Assembly: GCF_018139145.2 (NCBI RefSeq)
Contig: NC_059471.1
Span: 88,186,520-88,250,519, forward strand
Direction: 5' to 3'
DNA length: 64,000 bases
DNA from: Gymnogyps californianus
Taxonomy: Eukaryota > Chordata > Aves > Accipitriformes > Cathartidae
Part shown: positions 27,501-34,537 of the stretch, piece after piece
Layout of the letters: the number at the start of each line of letters is the position of its first letter
How positions within the stretch are numbered: position 1 is the first letter of the stretch
Program-made: the position numbers and the translations under genes
The notes under the pieces: model-generated
Told to the model about the DNA's origin: nothing
Database searches by the model: none
The model's input: the letters and a program-made list of their open reading frames with translations, nothing else

Positions 27501-30500
27501 TAGCAAATCCGGTCATCTCTGGCAATCAGAGTCACAATCAGTTTAACTGTGACCCTGTTGGACAACCCAACAGCCATGTCTGGCACAAGGACAGAACTCT
27601 CAGAGATAAGGAAACTCCCATACATTTTATGAAACTAGACACTTGACAGAGTAGAGATCCAAACTAACACACTCTGTGAATGGTAAGAAAGGCAGCCAGA
27701 ACTCCACGGCTTGCACATTCTGCTTTGCTGAAGCTGATGGGCAAGCCAATTATTCAGCACATATGTAACTTCAAACTGGTGCCTCATTACTGACTCATGC
27801 CAGTGGTGGTGCAGGGCACGCGATGGCCCAAGCTAAGGTTACTTCACTGGGGTGAAGCCAGGAGACTGCTTCAACTATTGATCCCCTCATATTATGCAAG
27901 TGAACTGCCCATGCAGACACATCCAAAAGACCTAAATATACACAAAAATAAGTTTCATTTAGTTTCACTGCTCATGTAACAACACTTTAGCTTGGGTTGA
28001 AGTACTTAAAAGTTTTAAACAAGTACAAACTGTCATGGATATAAAGCTGTATTTAGTTATGAACTGCCTTTTTTTTTTTATGTTGGAGACTGTTAAAAGC
28101 CTATGCAACAATGCTGGTGAGTCTACAGTTTGACAGGTGTTTTAAAGCTCTACTTGTGATATAGCCAAGACATTTGTAGCATCTTAGAGAAACAATAAAG
28201 TAACAGGTTTTTATTTTCACTACTTATTGTATTTGTTGTTGCTTAGGTCTGAATGCTGTAAAGAAAGGAAAACTGATAAAATTATGTAGGCTACTGTATC
28301 AGATTCAAAGCATTGCCAGACAAGAATTTTGCCTGTAAAAAGAGAATATTTTTAGAAATAAAAACTTTTGATTTGCTGTTTTACTGGAGAACATAGATTA
28401 AATTTTATTAGAATTTGCCAACAGTACTTGTAATAAAAAATACGTGGTGTTACCTGGATAACAAGCAAAGAAAATATTCCTGTGGATTTGAAATATGACC
28501 ACAAGTAAATCTACAAACATGAAAAGGTAATTTCTGAACGAAGAACAGAAGGCTTTAATGTAGGTAAAAGATACTACACACAAGCAAGCCTGACGGTGTC
28601 AAGCAGAGGGCATCAAATGCAACCCTCGGGTAAAAGAAGCAAAACCATATTGACATGTCTATTACTGAAAATCGAGAAGCAAGTTTAAAGGCAAGAATAC
28701 AAAAGGTGAAGAGATGTACCTAAATGCTTTCACACATCAAAATATAATGTCTTTCAGAATTCTACAGATATTCCATATAGATAGAAGAGCACTAGGGCTC
28801 TAACCATACTTACCTCCTCAATTTTCAGCAACTCCTTTTTGGAAGTCTCCTTCTCTGAAGAAGCAGCATAAACCTGGATAGAGAGGAAGCCCAGGCTAAC
28901 AGGGGTGGCCCCCAGCCGAATTACCTAGAAACATTATAGGAAGACATGTAAATCATTAAGTTCAAACAAAATGGCAACATGTTTGAACACATCCATGTAG
29001 ACAATGTTTATGTCCCCATATATGGGAATAAGTGATACATGAAGATGCTTAGAAGTTAGGAGAAAGGGGAGTCAGTGGTACACAATCTAATGCTCTCAGG
29101 CACTCAAATGATAACACCTAAATTATTCAGATGGTATTTGGAAAAGCCTAAGGCTAAAGGAGACAGTAGATATAAATGCTAATCTCATCAGTTTTCATCT
29201 CACAAAAAGATCTTCTGTTTTCTCTCACTTGAAACATAATTTTCATTAACTTTCTCAGTATAGATACTAACAACATATTATTCATATTTTAAACAACTTT
29301 GTCAATGTCCATAACACCTCCATTTTTCCATAGTTAGTACCGAGAAGTTCAGCGTTTTATTTCTAGTTATTGTCCGCATCTAGATTTAGGAAAAAAAATA
29401 AGACCTACAGTTGAAAGTATCAGAACATAATCACTGCTTTTAAGAATTTTAGGAATGTCTCCTACTTTTCTGTGAGAAACATGAAGTACAGTGCATCGTG
29501 ACAGATACTTCACTGTTTTTGAAAACTTCAGATTCAATCCAGTCACCCAACACAACCACCGTAAGGTGGATATAATTCTTCCTATATTCAGGACCTACAC
29601 TAAATTGTATTTAACAGGAGAGACTGCTTTAACTTAAAAACCAGAAGATAAAAATCTTAGCTGTGTAGCGCATCAAGAACGCACAGAAAGCATTTTCCAA
29701 CAAACGCACATCCTTATTAACAGCAACGTTTAACTCAAGAAATGGCAGTTCAAATGGGAAACCTTTCAATGTCTCATAGCCACGTTACTGCTCAGATAAA
29801 CATGTGCAGAGTTACAACAGCCTGTGTTTTGTTGTATCAGGTTACAGCGTAAGTGGATCTGACAGCCTGCGGCCACCAAACTGGAGAGCTCTGGCTCTGC
29901 TCGCGGCATCGGTTCCCAGAAGTCCTGCTGCTCACCTTGCCCTAGCTTTGGTGGCCGGATGCTTCCACCGCGAGGCAATTCACCTCGCCCATTTGCCAAA
30001 AGACTAATCCTGAAAAAGAAGCGGAGAGCTTTGTGCGGGCTTAGTAAGTTGAACCCATCCACGAAACAGCCTGAGAAGCACCAGAGGAACTGTGTGGCCA
30101 GGGAAGAGGGGATGAAAAAGGAGCAGGCAGCAAGCCCTCTTCCTTTTCAGAAATTGTAAGGGTACATTACATTGACCTAGCTGCTTGTGAAACTGAAGCC
30201 TTGGTCAAACCAATACACCCTTCATGCTGTTATGATGATAACTGACCTAGTCACAGGACAATTACTCTGAAACTTCGTTTCTGTCCGTTGCAGAATTGTT
30301 AGAAAATAGGTTTAAAATTATCCAGACTACGTGCTTGTTGTATACAGATCAGCATTTGTAGCTTAAATTTCTTCTACTGCTTTGCAGATGGAATATTTAT
30401 TAAATATAACCAAGAGACTCCTCAAACTCAAAATTAGACCATATAGTTGCCAAACTTCCTGAAAATGTTCATTTACATGTAGAGAAACAGCACACAAGAA

Positions 30501-33324
30501 CTAGGTCATAGGATTGCTTTTCAGAAAGACATAAGGGATCTGATGGATCAAAAGGTATGGAAAAACTTGCTTAAAATGGAAGTTTTTCCGAATTTGAATT
30601 TATGGACTCATTATTACAGCTCTATAATGAAACACCACAATGACTGGATCAGCTGTTTCACAGCCAAGGAAAGACATGAATAATCTTTAATAGCGTTTGC
30701 TTAAACAAAGACTTTTCACATACTTTCATTAGCCAAGATAAAAACATGAATGCCACTAACCATTAATAGCTGTAGAATCTATTTCCTCAATCTTTCCTTT
30801 TTTCACTGCAAAACTGTTCTGTCACTGAAAAGGCAAAAATCTAAATGCATTTTCATTCTGAAAAATATTTTCAAACAGTGTAAATGGTGCTAAATGTCAC
30901 CAGCAGAAACAGTAAAACCAAATGCTTTAAATATTTGAGATTTTTATATAAAGACACAAACAGTGGAGCATAAGAATGGAAGCACCTTGGTTTCACAAAC
31001 AGATATCAGTGATCACAGAACTACTCAGACCAAAAACATCAAGTGTTCATATTATCAAAATACTGAAGTGCAGACATTTTCCAAAGGTTTCATTTTTACA
31101 TTTAAACAAAATGAAATTAACCACAAAGTGCAAAATGAATCTCTCCTTAAACACGCTGTTCAAGCTATACTGCAATGGTCCTCTACATCAGCTAAGTTTA
31201 TGGGACAGATAAAACTGGTACTAAAGTACTGTATATACACACACACTAAAAGGTTTATTCAGTAGTATGAAAGATTAACAGTTCTACTTTTTGTCTCCAA
31301 AATTCACTTTAGGATCTCATCTCTTAATTCCTTATTAACCACGTGTTAACATTTTGATTGAGCTGTGCCTTTCAGTCTGCCTGTCTTACAGCTATTCAGT
31401 TGATACCAAAAAAGTAGAGCTGACATCTTTTTCTCTAGGCAATGCTCTGCATCTGCTTTAAGTAAAAAAAGATACTAAGTTTATTCCTTTCTCTAGCTGA
31501 AGAATTCAACTTTATCTGTAAACACCATATCACTCATAAGAAAATTCTATCTGAAAGTTGGAGGGAAAAAGACTATCATATTTCACCTTCTATTGTCTTG
31601 CTTTACTGTCTTTCTCAAAGTTCTTAATTCTTACCTAAAAAATGCCTCTGGGAAGAATAAATCCCATATTAGTTCTCAATACAAACAGGGGAACAAAGAG
31701 CTAAAGATTAACTAGAACTTTTGTCTTTTTTTCCTCTTGTCTGTGGTTTCTCAGTTCACTTGTTACTGTTATTGTCACCCTGTCAAAACTGGGGAAAGAA
31801 CAAAAGGACAAAAAATCCTTAATCATATTTTTGTGAAGGCTGATATTTGTTCTAATGTATGAAGCTGCTTTGGTTTTCTCTTCTTTTTCCATTCTTCCTC
31901 CCATCTCTCAACCCCAACTGAAAAAACAAAAACTCAAACCCCAAACTTTTGAACACTCCTGTTCCCTGAAGCACAGATGTGAAGAACAAGAAGCCACCTT
32001 CCCCTTTTGCTCTTAGGGGCAAAAAATTAGGTTGGCCTGAAGCACTGAAATCTGCCTAACCTCAATGGCTGTATAAAAGTAGTAATATTATGCATAGTAC
32101 CTAAACCCACAGGTTCACACATAACCCCTTTAATGACAATTCAGTATCACTTATGGAATTCTCAACGATTCTGAGATAAAAATCCTTACACAAGAATTCC
32201 AGCAATTGTCCCAATATTACACTACAAAAAAAAAAGTTGCGACAAGAGTACAGCAAGCACAGGCTGCTCAGCGTATCAGTATATCCATTGATATATTATC
32301 AATATTTGACGAACAAAACAGGGACATAAAAGAATGAATTTCAAGAATCAAATGTCACCAGTTTTTAAAAAAACTCCTGCTTCTCGAGTAGTCATGACAA
32401 CAATTTGATTGAAACATCTAACTGGCTTTCAGCCTGCAGGGATCTGGGGCTCTTCTTATTAGAGGCAAAGGAGACCTTTGAGACAATTACCTGACTTAAG
32501 CCCAGATCATGCACGTTCACTCCTTTTCACAGATTTCACTGTCAACCTAAATGCAATAAAGGGAGACTTTCGAGACAAGGACTTTCACAACTGTGTGAAT
32601 CCAAACTCTGCAGTAACACTAACTCACAGCTCCATGCTGCTGTATCCAAGAAGTAATTTTGAATAACAAATGTGGCGTTCATATGTTTCTTTTTGTGCAA
32701 CACGGATAGGGCACGCAATGGTGGAATATTAAAGAGAGAGATTATGCAGCTGCAACAAGCGTAAAACTAACAGTTTGTGAGCCTTATAGACAAGACACCG
32801 TGGGTACAGCTGCCACCAGATAATACGGATTTTAGAACAGTTTTAGCCGGAACATGAAAAAATCATTCGCTGGTAACAACGCCAGGCTCTTCGCTACCGC
32901 GGCTCGTCAACCGAGTAACAAAAGCCTGCTTTAAAACGGGAAGCGGGAGAAGCGGGGGCCCTCCCGGGCCGGAACACCCGCCTGCAGGCCGCCTCAGCGC
33001 GGGGCCCCCTCGGCCGCGCTCCCGGGCCGCCCCCTGCCGGCCTCGCCCCGCCGCGGCACCGGACACGGGCACCCCTGAAGCGACGGCCCGGCGGCACCGC
33101 AGCCACCCTGCCGCCTACCCGAGACCCGGCGCGTCCCGCTGCAAGGCCCCGGGCCGGGGCGGCGGCGAGGCCTGAAGGGAGGGGCCGCCGCCTGCCTCCA
33201 CCCGCTCCCTCGGGGCGGGGACGGGCGGCGGGGAGTCCTGTCAACGGAGCGGGGCTGCGGAAGGGACGGGCGGGAAACAGCAACAGCCACGAGCGGGGAC
33301 AACCGTCTACCTCACCTTGAACAT
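9552..33324 (-). CDS. APOO: APOO (apolipoprotein O / MICOS subunit MIC26), spliced gene, minus strand
   Basis: APOO/MIC26 is a small protein of the inner mitochondrial membrane and a subunit of MICOS, the complex that builds cristae junctions. Coding exons on the minus strand are 33324-33316, 28924-28814, 26451-26332, 23579-23525, 22464-22369, 19508-19417, 13214-13107 and probably 9560-9552. All junctions are GT/AG and keep one frame, giving 197 codons plus Asn-Leu-stop (about 199 aa; human about 198). Residues 4-25 form a hydrophobic N-terminal segment ending VYAA. Residues 41-80 carry LSLYSSP and a helical region ending EPYTAWCQ. Residues 112-130 ([19 protein letters not shown]) and 137-160, including [20 protein letters not shown], are the paired glycine-rich membrane segments of the family. 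The C-terminus is lysine-rich ([10 protein letters not shown]). The start is the only ATG of exon 1, inside a CpG island. The final two residues are the least certain part. Confidence 0.95.
11141..11640 (+). mobile_element. CR1 LINE, 5'-truncated 3' end, plus strand
   Basis: A clear avian CR1 tail: coding remnants [20 protein letters not shown] in one frame from 11222, then the diagnostic run 'ctgagagagctgggactgct', 'tgcatataaatacc', 'tcagggaggttgtagagtct', 'tggagatattcaaagacatc', and the 3' end 'cttccaacctcaacattctg'. Frame breaks show that the remnant RT-ORF end is inactive. It is inserted antisense to APOO within an intron and followed by an AT-rich simple repeat. Confidence 0.93.
12751..12777 (+). 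repeat. Homopolymer G27
   Basis: Twenty-seven consecutive G in APOO intron 7 (C27 in the pre-mRNA sense). Flanked by AAGGC and AGTTATTT, with no mobile-element signature. The exact length is subject to sequencing slippage. Confidence 0.9.
13107..13214 (-). CDS. APOO: APOO coding exon 7
   Basis: 108 nt, 36 codons, phase 0 at both ends; acceptor TTTCAAAG, donor GTAAGA. Encodes [20 protein letters not shown] then [16 protein letters not shown], aligning with human [23 protein letters not shown]. If the donor is not used, translation runs seven more codons to a stop in the intron. The strong donor and human length argue for splicing to a final exon. Confidence 0.94.
14200..14440 (-). repeat. Old CR1-like LINE 3' fragment, minus strand
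   Basis: Reverse complement reads like the older amniote CR1 3' consensus: 'tgtgcccaacagtggaactc', 'cttggcacaggatgttgtgg', 'gggttcaaggggaagttcaa'. This corresponds to the familiar block 'gtggaactccttgcc..ggatg.tgtgg...ggttcaa'. It is diverged and without an intact frame of its own family. Boundaries are approximate. Confidence 0.6.
16534..16538 (+). repeat. Target-site duplication, left copy (AGTAT)
   Basis: Directly adjoins the TG start of the solo LTR; identical to the right copy at 17140-17144. Confidence 0.88.
16539..17139 (+). mobile_element. Solo LTR of an avian endogenous retrovirus (ERVL-like)
   Basis: A 601-bp block that begins TGTGCTGGTTTTGGCTGGGA and ends GTTAAACCACGACA, i.e. canonical TG...CA ends. 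It is bracketed by a perfect 5-bp duplication (AGTAT at 16534-16538 and 17140-17144). Five base pairs is the usual ERVL duplication size. No internal viral genes or second LTR are present, so this is the product of recombination between two LTRs. The end sequences are those I associate with LTRs abundant in Neoaves. The likely sense is plus: a T-rich poly(A)/R-like stretch (ATTACACTGTCTTTATCTC) lies near 17000. It carries a full CRE, TGACGTCA, at 16798-16805. It is antisense to APOO. Confidence 0.9.
16798..16805 (+). promoter_or_regulatory. Full CRE (TGACGTCA) inside the LTR
   Basis: Perfect palindromic cAMP-response element, in the part of the LTR expected to be U3 if the element reads on the plus strand. 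Binding by CREB/CREM/ATF is inferred only from the motif. Confidence 0.5.
17140..17144 (+). repeat. Target-site duplication, right copy (AGTAT)
   Basis: Directly adjoins the CA end of the solo LTR; identical to the left copy. Removing one copy plus the LTR restores a continuous pre-insertion sequence. Confidence 0.88.
19017..19034 (+). repeat. Homopolymer C18
   Basis: Eighteen consecutive C in APOO intron 6, about 380 bp below exon 6. In APOO transcript sense this is a G-run that could fold as a quadruplex. Confidence 0.9.
19417..19508 (-). CDS. APOO: APOO coding exon 6 (second membrane segment)
   Basis: 92 nt; phase 1 in, phase 0 out; acceptor AAACAG, donor GTCAGT. Encodes [20 protein letters not shown] then [11 protein letters not shown], matching the conserved [26 protein letters not shown] block of APOO. 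Confidence 0.96.
21058..21085. repeat. Perfect inverted repeat, 12-bp stem, 4-nt loop
   Basis: TTTGATGCTACA (21058-21069), loop TTTC, then TGTAGCATCAAA (21074-21085), an exact reverse complement. It lies in APOO intron 5 with no surrounding element that would explain it. Function unknown. Confidence 0.85.
21293..21307 (+). repeat. Homopolymer C15
   Basis: Fifteen consecutive C in APOO intron 5, preceded by CTTCCCT and followed by ATTTTG. Confidence 0.9.
22369..22464 (-). CDS. APOO: APOO coding exon 5 (first glycine-rich membrane segment)
   Basis: 96 nt, phase 1 in and phase 1 out; acceptor TTTCAG, donor GTAAGT. Encodes [20 protein letters not shown] followed by GIVGLFLAR, a near match to human [20 protein letters not shown] and the strongest family signature in the gene. 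Confidence 0.96.
22465..23524 (-). other. APOO intron 4
   Basis: About 1.1 kb of AT-rich DNA with no repeat family or coding segment that I recognise. Confidence 0.7.
23525..23579 (-). CDS. APOO: APOO coding exon 4
   Basis: 55 nt beginning in phase 0 and ending after the first base of a codon. The acceptor is preceded by a nearly pure T/TTTTC tract, the donor is GTAAAT. Encodes [18 protein letters not shown]. This is the least conserved exon relative to mammals, but its phase and length fit. Confidence 0.9.
23580..26331 (-). other. APOO intron 3
   Basis: About 2.75 kb. The first bases beyond exon 4 are a T-rich polypyrimidine tract on the minus strand. A purine-only A/G simple repeat, with a few C, occupies 23661-23731. 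Nothing else is recognised. Confidence 0.7.
23661..23731 (+). repeat. A-rich (GAAAA/GCAAA) simple repeat
   Basis: Irregular units GAAAA, GCAAA and GAAAAAA over about 70 bp. It gives long but meaningless open frames (Lys-rich on plus, Phe-rich on minus). Confidence 0.85.
26332..26451 (-). CDS. APOO: APOO coding exon 3
   Basis: 120 nt, 40 codons, phase 0 at both ends; acceptor TTCACAG, donor GTATAA. Encodes [22 protein letters not shown] and EPYTAWCQ, matching the conserved family blocks (human [35 protein letters not shown]). Confidence 0.95.
26452..28813 (-). other. APOO intron 2
   Basis: About 2.4 kb of AT-rich DNA. A short local duplication of 'taccacattta' is visible near 27256-27280. 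No mobile element or exon is recognised. Confidence 0.7.
28814..28924 (-). CDS. APOO: APOO coding exon 2
   Basis: 111 nt, 37 codons, phase 0 at both ends; acceptor CTAG, donor GTAAGT. It encodes the hydrophobic N-terminal segment ([21 protein letters not shown]) and the start of the charged linker ([14 protein letters not shown]). The VYAA motif aligns with the same motif in mammalian APOO. Confidence 0.94.
28925..33315 (-). other. APOO intron 1
   Basis: About 4.4 kb running from the CpG island to exon 2. Mostly AT-rich and featureless. A locally GC-richer patch at about 29840-30130 has overlapping open frames on both strands (98 and 67 codons) but no recognisable domain; an undetected non-coding exon or regulatory site is possible. 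Confidence 0.7.
33316..33324 (-). CDS. APOO: APOO coding exon 1 (Met-Phe-Lys)
   Basis: ATG TTC AAG followed directly by GTGAGG, a normal donor. The start has context GCGGCCATG-like (minus: GCCGCCATGTTC), a strong Kozak match. Only three codons are in this exon, as in the mammalian gene, where the protein also begins MFK. The exon sits in the CpG island. Confidence 0.93.
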
Positions 33325-33369
33325 GGCGGCGCCGAGCGGGCGGTAAGCACCGGCCGCGTCGCTGAGCTG

Positions 33370-33377
33370 TGACGTCA
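33370..33377. promoter_or_regulatory. Full palindromic CRE (TGACGTCA) in the shared promoter
   Basis: Perfect cAMP-response element 46 bp upstream of the APOO start codon and on the CXorf58 side of it. CREB/CREM-family binding is a motif inference. A CRE is common in testis-active promoters, which would suit the testis-enriched CXorf58 gene. Confidence 0.6.
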
Positions 33378-33532
33378 AAAAGACCAACCCGCCGGGCAGG
33401 CGGGACCGCTTCGAATCAGACCCCCGCGGTCGGCGCGGCCCCGCCCACCGGCGTCGCGGTAACCTGGCAACGCCGAGGAGGCGGGGCTTTTCCCCGTGTG
33501 GTCCCGCCCACCACTCTCCTGCTGCCGCCGCG

Positions 33533-33556
33533 CGGCGGCGGCGGCGGCGGCGGCGG
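33533..33556 (+). repeat. (CGG)8 trinucleotide run
   Basis: Eight uninterrupted CGG units within the CpG island, on the CXorf58 side. Depending on the transcription start it would lie in the 5' UTR or proximal promoter of the plus-strand gene. It is followed by a GGA-rich run at 33588-33609. Confidence 0.85.
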
Positions 33557-33587
33557 CCAGGGATGAAGGGAGCGAAGAGGGGAGAAA

Positions 33588-33609
33588 AAGGAGGAGGAGG
33601 AGGAGGGGA
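33588..33609 (+). repeat. (GGA)n purine run
   Basis: AAAGGAGGAGGAGGAGGAGG-type repeat directly downstream of the CGG run in the promoter region. Confidence 0.8.
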
Positions 33610-34425
33610 TACAAGCAGAAGGGGCAACAGACGTGTACGGTCAGATTCAGGGAAAGGAGGCACGATGGCTTGTTCAGGCTAGGCGAGGACATGGTTTCTA
33701 CGGACGGTAATATTAAAGGCAACACAAGCACGTGTTCATACGTAAGGGGAATACATCAGGCACATTTCGCGTTCTTTTTTAAATTTGGACCTGCTTTGGA
33801 CTTGGGTCTCCTGTTGAATTAGTGCTTACGGTACGCTGGAAGAAGCTTGGTAATAGAAAATATTCTAAATTTCAGTATCTGCGATGCAGGAACATCTCTT
33901 TAGAACTTACTTATAAAAAAAATGAAGTGCCGGAGTGCCAAAAGCACATATATGCTATTCTTTAGACCTGCAAGCATGGCTCAGTGTGTTACCTTGCAGT
34001 CTTTATAAAGGATCTTCGGATACTCAGAGATGTCTCAATGCCAGTAGAATTTGGACGGGGCTAGAGTACGGAGATCAAGATAGGGTTCTGTGCCTTTCTA
34101 ATCTCAAAATATTAAATTAAAAAAATACAACTACCTTTTTCCCCGTATCTTAACACTCCTTGATTTCTGCGGCCTAGGATGTGGCATCTCCCAGCTCACT
34201 TGAGTGAGTTGGACAGGAGCAGGCTTTTTCCGCTCACATCTGCTGCGAGGGAGGGTCTTCTATACATCCCATGCTGTCTGACTTAGTGGTAGAAGAACAT
34301 CAGAAGTAACGAGTACTAAATTCCAGTCAGATAAGATAAACCAAGGCAATAATCTGTTCTGATTTAAATCGTGGGAAACCTGTTCTCATATTGTCAGTTA
34401 ATAAACTGCTTCTTTGTTTCTTCAG
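33601..34425 (+). other. Expected 5' part of CXorf58; exons not resolved
   Basis: The human protein has about 110 residues before the first exon I can identify, and they should be encoded in this 0.8-kb interval if the gene is compact. I could not find a convincing splice-flanked exon. A short in-frame hint, Gln-Ala-Trp-Leu-Ser at 33971-33985, resembles the IQ-like RAWLS segment of the human protein, and a frame just after it reads I-K-D...M. The two are in different frames, with stops, so this may be a decayed exon or chance. Confidence 0.35.
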
Positions 34426-34537
34426 ATTTGCTGGTCAGGAGTTTCCACGTTTCGTTGTGTTTAAGATCTTTTGCAGCACTCAAGGCCAAGGCAGCAAACA
34501 CATTAGTGGAAAAAGAATAGTAAGTCCATCAAATGAG
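34426..34537 (+). CDS. CXorf58: CXorf58 exon (FPRFVVFKIF block)
   Basis: 112 nt; acceptor TTTCTTCAG, donor GTGACT; one base completes a split codon, then 37 codons. Encodes FAGQEFPRFVVFKIFCSTQG then QGSKHISGKRIVSPSNE. A stronger-looking donor (GTAAGT) lies at 34520, but using it would remove residues that align with the human protein, so the later donor is preferred. Confidence 0.82.

Larger units (their letters stand above)
32885..33600. promoter_or_regulatory. CpG island, bidirectional APOO / CXorf58 promoter
   Basis: The only dense CpG stretch in the window: many CCGCC/GGGCGG (Sp1-like) boxes, for example near 33209-33218, 33438-33450 and 33500-33510, against AT-rich surroundings. APOO exon 1 lies inside on the minus strand, and the CXorf58 orthologue begins beyond it on the plus strand. 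The head-to-head order is the same as in human. No TATA box is needed or obvious. Long open frames here (e.g. minus 32894-33283) are products of GC content and not genes. Confidence 0.88.

Noticed and set aside
33634..33650. Sequence reading C-T-V-R-F-R that would join neatly to the CXorf58 exon at 34426
   Set aside because: The bases after it are GG, not a GT or GC donor, and upstream residues do not match the human protein, so the resemblance is probably chance.
32894..33663. Long minus-strand open frames in the CpG island (102-129 codons)
   Set aside because: Arg/Gly/Pro/Ala-rich translations produced by GC-rich sequence; several frames are open at once and none has a domain. Only Met-Phe-Lys of APOO is coding here.
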